A stretch of 64,000 nucleotides of DNA from Clostridium sp. CAG:609. GTDB lineage: Bacteria > Bacillota_I > Bacilli_A > RF39 > UBA660. The stretch covers positions 39,201 through 103,200 of the forward strand of contig FR903536.1 of the NCBI GenBank assembly GCA_000438075.1, written 5' to 3'. The notes beneath the pieces were generated by a model. That model was not told the DNA's origin. It was given only the letters and a program-made list of their open reading frames with translations, and searched no databases. Both the position numbers and the translations under genes were made by a program. The number at the start of each line of letters is the position of its first letter. The stretch's first letter is position 1. Positions 29,275 to 38,683 of the stretch are shown here, one piece after another.

Positions 29275-29949
29275 TTATTTCTTCACACTTTTCTTCTTAT
29301 TTATTTTTTGTTCTTTTTCTTTAATTGATTCTTTTTTTACATCTGTTACTGTAGATACAATAGCTGCAGAATTTAAATCTATTACTTTTGTATTTGCTAA
29401 CATATCATGAAGACCACGATTATCACTTCTAAACATAACCATAATCAAGTTTACCATGTACATCGTATTACTTAAAAGTCCAATAATTGAACCTACCCTA
29501 TAAAATACATTTGAGTTAAAAGCAAACACACAAATAATATTTATTAACATTAGCCAAACATTATTTAAAATTAATACCCTTAATAAGTAATTACCGATAT
29601 TTAAACTTTTATCATTGTTACTTACAACTTTTAACTTCATTAATTTTTTTCCTGGAGTTTGACCTTTCAAAGCATATTGTAAAACTCCGAAATACAAAAC
29701 CAAGGTAACAATTGTTATCCCAGAACTTACCGCACCATTTCGATAAGTTTTATAATTTAATTCTTTGTAATAATCTAAATCATATGAACTACTTCCAGTA
29801 TTAAGTTCTTTTGTTACTTCCAAAAGTTCTTTATTTAATGAAGCATACTCATCTCTATAAGGATCTAACTTACAAACTAAATCAGCTATAACTAATACTA
29901 AACATAAATCAATAATAAATGCTATAATTCTTTTTAAACTTGTATCCAT
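29275..29949 (-). CDS. RDD family membrane protein
   Basis: 224 residues with hydrophobic helices (about 8-25, 75-95, 125-145, 150-170). RDD features are an Asp in the first helix (FIIDLCLVL), the GQTPGKKLMKLKVV loop and RGLHDMLANTKVI. The C-terminus is a short Lys/Glu-rich tail. Some RDD proteins affect ion or sodium stress; the substrate is unknown here. Starts 2 nt after the BI-1 stop. Confidence 0.88.
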   Translation of the reverse strand: MDTSLKRIIAFIIDLCLVLVIADLVCKLDPYRDEYASLNKELLEVTKELNTGSSSYDLDYYKELNYKTYRNGAVSSGITIVTLVLYFGVLQYALKGQTPGKKLMKLKVVSNNDKSLNIGNYLLRVLILNNVWLMLINIICVFAFNSNVFYRVGSIIGLLSNTMYMVNLIMVMFRSDNRGLHDMLANTKVIDLNSAAIVSTVTDVKKESIKEKEQKINKKKSVKK

Positions 29950-29951
29950 AA

Positions 29952-30599
29952 TTAATCCTTATTATTTGCAAATATTTCTAATAAATGTAAGAAAATATTA
30001 ATAAAATCTAAATATAATTCTAAAGCTCCATAAATTGCTAAATTATCTTCAGGTAATCCAGAACTTTCTAAAGACTTAATCTTTTGAACATCATATGCTG
30101 TAATACCAATAAATATTAACAAACATATAACACTTAAAACTAATGTTAAAGTATCACTTCCAATAAAAATATTAAATATTGATACAATAATTACACCAAG
30201 AAGTGCCATTAGTAAGTAAAAACCTATCTTAGATAAATCAGCATTCGTAGTATATCCAATTAAAGCCATGATTCCAAATACAACAGATGCTATTAAAAAT
30301 ACATACATAATACTAGATAAGTTATAAACAACAAATATACTTGAAAAAGTAAGACCACTAACAAAAGCGTAAAGTAAAAAACTAATCTTTGCACCTGTTG
30401 GACTCATTTTAAATACTCTTGCAGATAAATATATTACTAAAAGAAATTCTGCAATAATACATACCCAATAAAAACCTCCACTAAAAATATTAGCAAGCAT
30501 TTTTTCATTTGATGCAACACCAAATCCAGTAACGAATGTTGTCAAAAGACCAATACACATCCATATAAATGATTTACTAATTAACTTATTATCTTCCAT
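29952..30599 (-). CDS. Bax inhibitor-1/YccA family membrane protein
   Basis: 215 residues with seven hydrophobic helices and the family's conserved C-terminal segment (ITAYDVQKIKS... then GALELYLDFINIFLHLLEIF). BI-1 proteins form pH-sensitive calcium leak channels in characterised bacterial homologues. Lies between ychF and the RDD gene in one transcription unit. Confidence 0.92.
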   Translation of the reverse strand: MEDNKLISKSFIWMCIGLLTTFVTGFGVASNEKMLANIFSGGFYWVCIIAEFLLVIYLSARVFKMSPTGAKISFLLYAFVSGLTFSSIFVVYNLSSIMYVFLIASVVFGIMALIGYTTNADLSKIGFYLLMALLGVIIVSIFNIFIGSDTLTLVLSVICLLIFIGITAYDVQKIKSLESSGLPEDNLAIYGALELYLDFINIFLHLLEIFANNKD

Positions 30600-30613
30600 T
30601 TTTCTCCCTCCTT

Positions 30614-31714
30614 TTAAACATTAAATCGAAAATAACAAATATCTCCATCTTTTAATTCATATTCTTTTCCTTCAATACGAAGCTTACCAGCATCTTTAAC
30701 TGCTTTTTCACTACCTAAACTTTCTAAATCTTCAAAAGTCATAACTTCAGCTCTAATAAAACCTCTTTCAATATCACTATGAATCAATCCAGCACATTCT
30801 GGTGCTTTCATTCCTTGTCTAAAAGTCCAAGCTCTAACTTCATCACTACCTGCAGTAAAGAATGTGGCTAAGCCTAATAAATTATATGTAGCAAAAATAA
30901 GTTTATCTAATCCACTAGATTTAATTCCTATTTCTTGTAAAAATAAATCTTTTTCTTCATTTTCTAAACCAGCTAAATCAGCTTCTAATTTAGAACACAT
31001 TACAATTACACCAGATCCTTCAGCTTCTGCATAATTCTTAACTTGTACAGAATATTCATTATCACCAACTGCCACATCATCTTCATTAACATTAGCAACA
31101 TATATAATTGGTTTAATTGTTAAGAAACTAAAATTTTTTAATATTTTTTTCTCATCTTTATCGAATCCAATTCTTCTTAAAGGAGTATTTGCTTCCAAAG
31201 CAGTTTTACATCTTTTTAATACATTAACTTCAGCTAATGCATCTTTATCTTTTGTTGTGACAGCTTTCTTTTCAATTTTATCTATTCTATTATTTATAAC
31301 ATCTAAATCCGCAAGTACCAACTCAATATTTATTACTTCAATATCACTTATTGGATCAACCTTACCTGTTACATGAGTAACATTAGGATCACTAAAACAT
31401 CTAACAACTTCAACAATTGCATCACATTCTCTAATGTGTGATAAAAACTTATTACCAAGACCTTCTCCTTTAGATGCTCCTGCAACTAATCCTGCTATAT
31501 CAGTAAATTCAAATGTTGTTGGCACAACACTTTTAGGATTATACATGTTTTTTAAAAATTCTACTCTTGTATCAGGAACAAACACCATTCCTACATTAGG
31601 TTCTATTGTTGCAAATGGATAATTCGCAGCCAATATATTTTGTTTAGTAATAGCATTAAATAATGTTGATTTACCAACATTAGGTAATCCTACTATTCCA
31701 GCTTTTAAACTCAT
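30614..31714 (-). CDS. ychF: Ribosome-associated GTPase/ATPase YchF (OLA1 family)
   Basis: 366 residues, the usual length. G1 GLPNVGKSTLFNAIT at about 9-23, G3 DIAGLVAGASKGEGLGNKFL, a helical insert, and a C-terminal TGS domain (FFTAGSDEVRAWTFRQG...AGLIHSDIERGFIRAEV). YchF binds ribosomes and prefers ATP in characterised species. RBS AGGGAGG precedes the ATG. Confidence 0.97.
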   Translation of the reverse strand: MSLKAGIVGLPNVGKSTLFNAITKQNILAANYPFATIEPNVGMVFVPDTRVEFLKNMYNPKSVVPTTFEFTDIAGLVAGASKGEGLGNKFLSHIRECDAIVEVVRCFSDPNVTHVTGKVDPISDIEVINIELVLADLDVINNRIDKIEKKAVTTKDKDALAEVNVLKRCKTALEANTPLRRIGFDKDEKKILKNFSFLTIKPIIYVANVNEDDVAVGDNEYSVQVKNYAEAEGSGVIVMCSKLEADLAGLENEEKDLFLQEIGIKSSGLDKLIFATYNLLGLATFFTAGSDEVRAWTFRQGMKAPECAGLIHSDIERGFIRAEVMTFEDLESLGSEKAVKDAGKLRIEGKEYELKDGDICYFRFNV

Positions 31715-31726
31715 AAAATAACCTCC

Positions 31727-33271
31727 CTAAAGTCCAACACCTGCACCTATTCCAAGTGGAAACTTAATAATATACCAAATAACAATAAATGCTAAATATA
31801 CAACTGCTGTAATAATTGCATATGGCAATTGATATTTAATAGCTTCCCAAATAGTAATAGGTTTATTACTTTGATTATAATTTTCTAAATATGCTAAATA
31901 AATTATAAAATATGCATATACTGGAGTAAGTCCTAAAGCAACAGAACTTCCTAATCTAAAAGTTAATTGACTAAATAATGGATTAATACCCACATTCATA
32001 AGTCTAGGGATAACTCCTGATACAATATTATAACTAAATAATATATTTGGTTGAAACAATGACATAACAACTGCAAATACAAACAACATAATAATAAGTG
32101 GTAATCCAGCAAAACTTGAATTTTGCATTACATTTGTTAAAGCTCCAACTAATACATTACCTATATTTGATTGTTTAAATATATTAATAAATGCACTAGC
32201 AGCAAATATCATAACTAATACTTTACCAATTCCATTTAATGAATAACCTAAAGCATCAATAAACTCTTTATTATTCTTTATAGTTTTAGCACCAATTCCA
32301 TATGATAAACCTAAAATCACAAAGAAAACTGCAACTACAAAGACAAAACCATTACTAAAAAATGAATTATAACTAAATAATTTATCTATGTATAGACTTT
32401 GACTATAATCAAGTAAATTTCCTGAAAAAGGAAGTCCAGGTATTATATTATAAATAAATATAAGCAAATAAATTAAACCAGCACCTAAAGAAAATAATAA
32501 TCCTCTCATTTGTTTTCTAGTAAGTACTAATTCATCTTCCACACTTTCTTCTTCTAAAAATTCATACTTAGGTAACTTCTTAGCAACATAATTTTCTGTA
32601 ATATTTGTTAATACAAAACTCATTATAATAATAAGCATTATCATAACTATAATATATGACCAACTTGATGCACTAAATGTTTGATCAATTAAATGTGCAT
32701 TTGTAAGTGTCATATTTAACATACTTGAATCATTACTAGTAAAAAACAAACTAAGGGCATTACCACAAGTTAAGCTTGCAAATGATGCAATAATACCAAT
32801 CAATGGGTTTCTTTTTCCATAAAGAAATAACAATGCCCCAAGAGGTACCATAATAATATATGATAAATCACCAATTAAACTTGCAATAATACATATAAAT
32901 ATTAATGCAAATGTAACAATATTTTTCTTAGCTTTTTTAGTCATCATTGTAATAATAGTTTTTAAAAACCCACTTTTAACCATTATACCAATACCAAGTA
33001 AAATAATAATTAAATTACTTAAAACTGCAAAATTAGCAAAGTTACTAACTGTGGTAGTAAAAATATATTTTAATCCACTTAAGCTAAATAATGATTTAAC
33101 AGCTTCTGTTGTAACTTGAAAATCACCAGTGATAGTAGATATCTTATTAAACGTTGATTGAACATTAAAGAATCTAAGTACTCCACTTGCAATTATAGTA
33201 ATAAAGCTTAAAACAAGAAGCATCATCACCGGATGTAATCCAATTTTTTCTTTAGTTCGAAGTTTTTTCAT
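31727..33271 (-). CDS. AbgT family transporter
   Basis: 514 residues with about 12 hydrophobic helices. It resembles the aminobenzoyl-glutamate/antimetabolite transporter family: an N-terminal HPVMMLL...ASGVLRFF, an SLSGL.YIFTT..SNF.NFA segment, a GD...IMVPLGALLF motif in the middle, and a proline-containing NP..SQLTFRLGSSVALGLTP loop near the C-terminus. It overlaps the DUF951 gene by 20 nt. The substrate is not known. Confidence 0.85.
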   Translation of the reverse strand: MKKLRTKEKIGLHPVMMLLVLSFITIIASGVLRFFNVQSTFNKISTITGDFQVTTEAVKSLFSLSGLKYIFTTTVSNFANFAVLSNLIIILLGIGIMVKSGFLKTIITMMTKKAKKNIVTFALIFICIIASLIGDLSYIIMVPLGALLFLYGKRNPLIGIIASFASLTCGNALSLFFTSNDSSMLNMTLTNAHLIDQTFSASSWSYIIVMIMLIIIMSFVLTNITENYVAKKLPKYEFLEEESVEDELVLTRKQMRGLLFSLGAGLIYLLIFIYNIIPGLPFSGNLLDYSQSLYIDKLFSYNSFFSNGFVFVVAVFFVILGLSYGIGAKTIKNNKEFIDALGYSLNGIGKVLVMIFAASAFINIFKQSNIGNVLVGALTNVMQNSSFAGLPLIIMLFVFAVVMSLFQPNILFSYNIVSGVIPRLMNVGINPLFSQLTFRLGSSVALGLTPVYAYFIIYLAYLENYNQSNKPITIWEAIKYQLPYAIITAVVYLAFIVIWYIIKFPLGIGAGVGL

Positions 33272-33452
33272 TCACTATCACCTTTTTTAACTTTTTCATA
33301 AATTCTAATCTATCCATCATGATTTCTCTACCACAATTTTTACATTTAATTTTGATATCAGCACCATTTCTAGTTATTACCCATAAATTAGTGCCACATG
33401 CATGTTGCTTTTTCATTATGACATCATCATTTAAATTAAAATCTTTATTCAT
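33252..33452 (-). CDS. DUF951 family small zinc-finger-like protein
   Basis: 66 residues with KKQHACGTNLW...GADIKIKC.NCGR..M, the DUF951 signature. The CG and CxxC pairs suggest a metal site. In Bacillota this gene commonly lies between parB and ychF, as here. Function unknown. Confidence 0.92.
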   Translation of the reverse strand: MNKDFNLNDDVIMKKQHACGTNLWVITRNGADIKIKCKNCGREIMMDRLEFMKKLKKVIVNEKTSN

Positions 33453-34337
33453 CTATTCTTCCTCAACTTTTACATTCATTTTAGATAGTATTTCTTCTAG
33501 CTCATTAACCCCATCAAAATATATTTCAATTTTCTTTTTACTAACTCTAACCTTAGTATCTAAATTATCCATTATTATATTTTCATACATACGATACTTA
33601 TGGTCATATCCAGATTTTTTATTCTTAACAACTTCAATTTTTTTCTTATCATCTTGAGTTATTTTTTCAAGTTCCCTCACTGATAGTTCATCAGTTATCA
33701 CTTGCTTAGCAAGCCTTACAACCTTTTCTTCATCATCAATCTTACTAAGTACTCTAGCATGAGACATGCTTAATGTTCTTTTTTCAACCATTTTTTTAAC
33801 ATCTTCAGGTAACTTCAAAAGACCAAGAATATTTGTTACATAAGTTCTACTTTTACCAAACTTATTTGCAAACTCATCTTGTGTATAACCTCTTAATTTA
33901 ATGATATTACTAATACTTACAGCTTCATCGATTGGGTTTAAATCTTCTCTTTGAATATTTTCAATCAAAGCAATTTCCATCATTTGTTGATCATCAAAAT
34001 CTTTAATAATCGCAGGTATAACTTTTAAACCAGCAATTTTAGCAGCTTTTGTTCTTCTTTCCCCAGCTATAAGTTCATAACCTTTAATACTTTTCTTAAC
34101 AATTACTGGTTGAACTACACCATATTCTTCTATTGATTTAGCTAGTTCATTTAAAGTTTCAGTATCAAAAGTTCTTCTTGGTTGATAAGGATTACTCCTT
34201 ATTTCATCAATATTAATTTCTGTTACATCTTTCTTATTTTCTTCAACAACGGTATCTTCAAAATTTTCAAAGTCAATTACATTGTTAGAAAATAATTGTT
34301 CAAGTCCTTTACCTAACGCTTTTTTCTTAGTTTCCAT
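33453..34337 (-). CDS. parB: Chromosome partition protein ParB (Spo0J-like)
   Basis: 294 residues. NPYQPRR box I, the CTP-binding GYELIAGERR motif, the ENIQREDLNPI.EA segment, and the DNA-reading helix-turn-helix DEFANKFGKSRTYVTNIL are clear. It would load at parS and spread as a CTP-gated clamp. No parS match was seen in this window. Overlaps parA by 11 nt. Confidence 0.96.
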   Translation of the reverse strand: METKKKALGKGLEQLFSNNVIDFENFEDTVVEENKKDVTEINIDEIRSNPYQPRRTFDTETLNELAKSIEEYGVVQPVIVKKSIKGYELIAGERRTKAAKIAGLKVIPAIIKDFDDQQMMEIALIENIQREDLNPIDEAVSISNIIKLRGYTQDEFANKFGKSRTYVTNILGLLKLPEDVKKMVEKRTLSMSHARVLSKIDDEEKVVRLAKQVITDELSVRELEKITQDDKKKIEVVKNKKSGYDHKYRMYENIIMDNLDTKVRVSKKKIEIYFDGVNELEEILSKMNVKVEEE

Positions 34338-35112
34338 CTCTACTAACCACTTCCTTTGCTAAATTAGCATAAGCTTCCGTAGCTCTACTTAAAGGATCAT
34401 ATTCATTTATTGGTTTACCATGGCTCGGAGCCTCTACTAATCTTACTAATCTAGGTATTATTGTATTAAATACTTTATCTTTAAAATATTTTCTTATTTC
34501 TTCAATTACTTCAAGACCGATATTTGTTCTTCCATCAAGCATTGTTAAAAGTACTCCTTCAATTCTAAGATTTGGATTCATACTTCCTTGAACCATTATA
34601 ATACTATTCAAAAGTTGTGTAATACCTTCTAATGCAAAGAATTCACATTGAACAGGAATAATTACACTATCACTAGCAACTAATGCATTCATAGTACCAA
34701 GACCTAAAGATGGTTGACAATCAATTATTATGTAATCATAATTATCTTTAATTTCATCTAATTTTAATTTTAATTGCATATTTTGACTAAATTCTTTATC
34801 TTCAAGCATTCTTTTAACAAATTCAACATCAACACCAGCTAAATTAATAGTGGATGGAATTATACTAAGATTATGAAATTTAGTTTTCTTTATTGCCTTT
34901 TTAACTTCACATTTACCAGTAATTAATTCATATACATCATTTTTAAAATCATTAGAGGTCAAACCCAACCCAGTTGTTGCATTACTTTGAGGGTCCATAT
35001 CTATTAATAATACACGTTTACCCATTTTACCTAATGCAGCAGACAAATTTATACTAGTGGTAGTCTTTCCAACTCCACCCTTTTGATTAACAAGTGATAT
35101 AATTTTAGCCAT
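34327..35112 (-). CDS. parA: Chromosome partition ATPase ParA (Soj-like)
   Basis: 261 residues from the ATG at 35112 (MAKIISLVNQKGG). Deviant Walker A KGGVGKTTT, the LLIDMDPQSNAT motif and DYIIIDCQPSLG identify a chromosomal Soj/ParA. GGAAG lies before this ATG; the frame is open to 35136, but those added residues are not typical. First gene of a run that continues to the RDD gene. Confidence 0.96.
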   Translation of the reverse strand: MAKIISLVNQKGGVGKTTTSINLSAALGKMGKRVLLIDMDPQSNATTGLGLTSNDFKNDVYELITGKCEVKKAIKKTKFHNLSIIPSTINLAGVDVEFVKRMLEDKEFSQNMQLKLKLDEIKDNYDYIIIDCQPSLGLGTMNALVASDSVIIPVQCEFFALEGITQLLNSIIMVQGSMNPNLRIEGVLLTMLDGRTNIGLEVIEEIRKYFKDKVFNTIIPRLVRLVEAPSHGKPINEYDPLSRATEAYANLAKEVVSRDGN

Positions 35113-35199
35113 AACAAGCACTTCCATTCTATACAACTTACGTACTACTTTATTTTATCAAATTATTAATTACTTGTCTATGATTTTAGAACAAAATTA

Positions 35200-35230
35200 T
35201 AAAAAGAAAGTATAACAACTATACTTTCTT
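35200..35230 (-). terminator. Terminator downstream of the 35285 variable-protein gene
   Basis: Perfect 11-bp stem (35204-35214 with 35220-35230), 5-nt loop, then a T-rich run on the minus strand. Confidence 0.75.
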
Positions 35231-35232
35231 AT

Positions 35233-35292
35233 CACATCCCGCGTGGGGCGGAAACTTCAGCCAGCCACGCTAAACCAAAGGTTCTCACATCC
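35233..35292 (-). repeat. GC-rich hairpin bounded by a GGGATGTGA direct repeat after the variable gene stop
   Basis: On the minus strand the gene ends GGG ATG TGA, and the same nine bases recur about 53 nt on. Between them lies GCGTGG...CCACGC, able to form a GC-rich hairpin, in otherwise very AT-rich DNA. It might be a structured 3' end, a remnant of another gene copy, or a recombination site. The paralogue at 36581 has no equivalent. Confidence 0.55.
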
Positions 35293-36415
35293 CTATAATA
35301 TATGGATGATCTAATGTTCCTTCTCCGTCATAAACAAAGACAGATGAGTTTAGATACACAACAGGACGATTACCATTCCCATTTAGTGTACCAACACTAT
35401 ACAAGGTGCCAACAAAGTTTGTAATAAATACACTGTCACCATTTAAAGAATTCGGTGTGATTGTCCATATATGTCCTTTTCCATACAGCCAACTTTGTCT
35501 AGCACATAAACCATATGAGTCTAAATTAGTTGTTCTTTTACAACTACTCGATAATACACTATAACCATAATCGCTTGGATACATTAACCCTATATATCCA
35601 GTAGTGGTTGTTGGTCTTCCACTATACACTGTTGTGCCTCTCTCGCACTCATAATACGTTTCAGTTATTGCATCAACACTTGAACAACCTCCCAGAAACC
35701 ACGTAACATTTGCTATCATCTTCCTATAATAAGGTTGTATTCCTCTTTTAGTGTAATCACAATTAGCTCCAATTGTTGTACCATTACCATAGCAGTAACC
35801 AGAGCTAGTTCCATCTTGATCATTATAATAAACACCATTAAGAAGTAAATTTAAACTTGCTGTTGTCCAATCGTTAGTTTTTGATTTATCCCACGCTAGC
35901 CCATCCAAAACATCATCACGTATTATTTTTACTAAATTCTTATCATTTTGACCATGTGATGCACTATCAAATACTCCAATTATTCTCCAATATTCATTAT
36001 TAAACCACACATAATTATTTGGATTTTTTCCTTCATATCTAAATCCATTTTCATTTACAACTTGTCCCGTTCCTTGTGTTGTTCCTGTTAATCCTATAAT
36101 GTAATCATTTAAATATGTTTTCGTTATTGTTTCAAACTTAATATCACATGATACATCACCATTTATATTTTCTATTATTAATTTCCAATCATCATATAGC
36201 CATTTCCCATTTGCTCCATCACATGATACATTCACTATATATAATCCTTTAGATGGAAAAGATGTTATACTTTTTCCATCTAAAGATAAAGCATACAATA
36301 TCCCATCTTTTTTAAATGTATGTTTATTATTAGTGTTATTATTTAAAATAATTACAATAATTAATAATATTATTAATACAATTTCTATACTTACTATTCT
36401 AATTCTTTTTTGCAT
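35285..36415 (-). CDS. Membrane-anchored variable protein, paralogue A
   Basis: 376 residues: one N-terminal helix (about 6-26) and an extracytoplasmic domain starting near residue 100 that is shared with the 36581 gene. Shared marks are YIIGL.GTTQG, YEGKNPNNYVWFNNEYWRIIGVFDSASHGQ, KIIRDDVLDGL, GRPT..TGYIGLMYPSDYGYSVL, WLYGKG and a C-terminal NGNGNRPVVYLNSSV...GTL..PY.IGM. The ITP-to-RPV segment differs strongly between the two. The overall Trp/Gly pattern recalls formylglycine-enzyme/C-type-lectin folds, but I cannot assign one. Such proteins recur in gut Bacillota. Function unknown. Confidence 0.8.
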   Translation of the reverse strand: MQKRIRIVSIEIVLIILLIIVIILNNNTNNKHTFKKDGILYALSLDGKSITSFPSKGLYIVNVSCDGANGKWLYDDWKLIIENINGDVSCDIKFETITKTYLNDYIIGLTGTTQGTGQVVNENGFRYEGKNPNNYVWFNNEYWRIIGVFDSASHGQNDKNLVKIIRDDVLDGLAWDKSKTNDWTTASLNLLLNGVYYNDQDGTSSGYCYGNGTTIGANCDYTKRGIQPYYRKMIANVTWFLGGCSSVDAITETYYECERGTTVYSGRPTTTTGYIGLMYPSDYGYSVLSSSCKRTTNLDSYGLCARQSWLYGKGHIWTITPNSLNGDSVFITNFVGTLYSVGTLNGNGNRPVVYLNSSVFVYDGEGTLDHPYIIGM

Positions 36416-36580
36416 AAAACCTCCAACAATTCTACTAATTTAACTTAAAAAATTTATGACTTTCTATTTTAATACTTATATTAACTAATTAAATATCACA
36501 AAAGCTGTATAATAAAATCTGTAAAGAATAAATTTGCATTCTATATTTTGTGATGAAAAAAGAAGTAAAATCAAATGCAA

Positions 36581-37936
36581 TTACATACCTATGGTATATG
36601 GATCATTTAATGTACCATCTCCATCTATTATATACACAGAATCATTTAAATACAAAACTGGACGACTACCACTTCCATTTATTGCACTAGTGAAACCTGG
36701 GTAACCACTGGTACTCATAATGAACACACTGCTGCTACTTGAAGAAATTGGTGTAATCATCCATTCATCGCCTTTACCATATAGCCAACTTCGACCTGCA
36801 CACGAAGAAATATTATAAGAACTTAAATTTGTTCTTCTTGAACACCCATTTGCTAATACACTATATCCATAATCACTTGGATACATTAATCCTATATATC
36901 CTGTTGCACTTGTTGGTCTTCCACTATATACTTCTGTTCCTCTTTCATATTCGTAAAATTTCTCAGCTGTAGCATCACTGTTTGAATAGCCTCCTAAATA
37001 CCATGTTACACTTGCTATCATATTTCTATATCCAACCTGTATTCCTCGTTTTGTATAATTACAATTAGCTATAACAGATGTATTAAATCCATAGCAATAT
37101 CCAGAACTTGTCCCATCTTGAGCATTATAGTAAGCACTATTAAGAAGTAAATTTAAAATAGCTACTGTCCAATTATTATTATTGTGCCATACTAATCCGT
37201 CCAAGACATCATCACGTATTATTTTCACTAAATTCTTATTTGCTTGGCCATGTGACGCACTATCAAATACTCCAATTATCCTCCAATATTCATTATTAAA
37301 CCATACGTAGTTATTTGGATTTTTCCCTTCGTATCGGTAACCTTTTTCATTTATTATTTTTCCATTTCCTTGAGTAGTTCCCGCTAAGCCTATAATATAC
37401 GTTGCTAAATTTACTTTTGAGGAGCTATCAGTATAGTTTAGTGTACATGATGTATATTTACCATTTATTTGTGATACTTCAATTCTATTATATTGTTGAT
37501 TATATGTTGTACTACTATTATCACAAATAATATTACCTAACTTACCATATGTAGTTGGTAAGTTATTAACAGCAACACTAACATCCGGTGGAACTACATC
37601 AAAATATACATAGCATTTATCACTTATATTTGATTTTAAAGTAACTTTTTGTGTTTCTTCATTATAACTTAATGTCCCCCCATTTTCACATCCAGACTTA
37701 ACACTATTAAATTCATAACCAGCCTCTGGAAATGTTCCAGATGTCGATATATTATAAACCCCTGAACCTCTTTTTGTCTCCAACATAATTGCTAACCCAC
37801 TTAATGGTTCAATCTTCTTCTCTTTTATTTCACTTAATAAATTATTTTCGTTAAAATTATTTTTGTATATGAATACAACAATGATTGTAAGAAATACAAC
37901 AAAACCACATAAAAATGTAAGTTTTTTTCTATTCAT
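36581..37936 (-). CDS. Membrane-anchored variable protein, paralogue B
   Basis: About 451 residues: an N-terminal helix, then a small Cys-containing module (GTFPEAGYEF...CENGGTLSY...CYVYFD) and an N-terminal insert absent from paralogue A, then the shared domain with the same YEGKNPNNYVWFNNEYWRIIGVFDSASHGQ core. The variable patch reads ITPISSSSSSVFI...SGSRPVLYL. The frame opens at 37954; GGTGAG about 10 nt before the ATG at 37936 favours that start. It is divergent from the XRE regulator. Function unknown. Confidence 0.8.
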   Translation of the reverse strand: MNRKKLTFLCGFVVFLTIIVVFIYKNNFNENNLLSEIKEKKIEPLSGLAIMLETKRGSGVYNISTSGTFPEAGYEFNSVKSGCENGGTLSYNEETQKVTLKSNISDKCYVYFDVVPPDVSVAVNNLPTTYGKLGNIICDNSSTTYNQQYNRIEVSQINGKYTSCTLNYTDSSSKVNLATYIIGLAGTTQGNGKIINEKGYRYEGKNPNNYVWFNNEYWRIIGVFDSASHGQANKNLVKIIRDDVLDGLVWHNNNNWTVAILNLLLNSAYYNAQDGTSSGYCYGFNTSVIANCNYTKRGIQVGYRNMIASVTWYLGGYSNSDATAEKFYEYERGTEVYSGRPTSATGYIGLMYPSDYGYSVLANGCSRRTNLSSYNISSCAGRSWLYGKGDEWMITPISSSSSSVFIMSTSGYPGFTSAINGSGSRPVLYLNDSVYIIDGDGTLNDPYTIGM

Positions 37937-38044
37937 CTTTGATTTTCTCACCATCCTATATTATGATTATATCATAAACGCAACTCTTAGGCTATATAAA
38001 ATTTATCAAATTTTGACGAAAATAGCGCCAAGGAGATGGTACCT

Positions 38045-38290
38045 GTGATATTAACAACTAAATATATCCACACTGATGAACACTACTATGAAATTGTTAG
38101 AAAGAATATTAAGAAATACAGGCTAGAAAAAAAGTATTCCCAACAAAATCTTGCAGATGTAGCAGGAATAACTAGACAATACATTACAGATATAGAAAAT
38201 CCAAATAGAAATAAACATGTAACTATAGCTATACTTGGAAGAATAGCAGATGCCCTTCAAGTAGATATAACAAAATTTTTTATAGAATAG
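38045..38290 (+). CDS. XRE-family helix-turn-helix regulator
   Basis: About 81 residues, essentially one HTH_3 domain: NIKKYRLEKKYSQQNLADVAGITRQYITDIEN, then ILGRIADALQVD. AAGGAG at 38030-38035 abuts an ATG at 38036 but sits 9 nt before the in-frame GTG at 38045, so I take the GTG. Divergent from paralogue B, so it may regulate itself or that gene, which is inference. Confidence 0.9.
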   Translation: MILTTKYIHTDEHYYEIVRKNIKKYRLEKKYSQQNLADVAGITRQYITDIENPNRNKHVTIAILGRIADALQVDITKFFIE

Positions 38291-38292
38291 TA

Positions 38293-38324
38293 AAAAGTTG
38301 TTAGAATCATTTCTAACAACTTTT
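38293..38324. terminator. Terminator between the XRE gene and the small Cys-rich gene
   Basis: Perfect 14-bp stem (38293-38306 with 38311-38324), 4-nt loop, AT-rich ends; usable in both directions. Confidence 0.75.
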
Positions 38325-38336
38325 AATATAGAGATA

Positions 38337-38522
38337 TTAATTATCTATTGTTTTCCATTCAGTATTACCACACTTAGTACATATTCTAGGTGCTAATATT
38401 TTTTTACCTTTAGGAAGTTCCATATCTGTATCTATTTTACTACATAATAAACCAGATTCTGGATCAATGTATGCTACACCAAACTTAGCATCTTCACAAC
38501 AATTACATTCTTTATCTTTCAT
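38337..38522 (-). CDS. Small Cys-rich protein of unknown function
   Basis: 61 residues from the ATG at 38522, which has GGAGGT 6 nt upstream (the frame is open to 38570). It has Cys pairs CNCC near the start, one central Cys, and CTKCGNTEWK near the end, suggesting a small zinc ribbon. No family recognised. Confidence 0.7.
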   Translation of the reverse strand: MKDKECNCCEDAKFGVAYIDPESGLLCSKIDTDMELPKGKKILAPRICTKCGNTEWKTIDN

Positions 38523-38683
38523 TTCAATACCTCCAGTAATATTATGGATAAGTATTAAAATAATATACATAAATTATCATGCTTAAGAGTTTGTAATATA
38601 CAATTTTGGCGAAAAGCGGACCCACTTTTACAATTCAATTAATAAAATTAACAATCATTCCGTCACTTTTTGAAAATTACCCT

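Noticed and set aside
33453..35112. parS sites near parA-parB
   Set aside because: No sequence close to TGTTTCACGTGAAACA was seen in or around the genes.
35233..35292. Integron attC site
   Set aside because: No matching RYYYAAC/GTTRRRY pair and no integrase; only the hairpin shape is similar.
35285..35300. Mycoplasma-type code (TGA as Trp)
   Set aside because: Genes such as the 35285 and 55293 proteins end naturally at TGA, and Trp residues use TGG.
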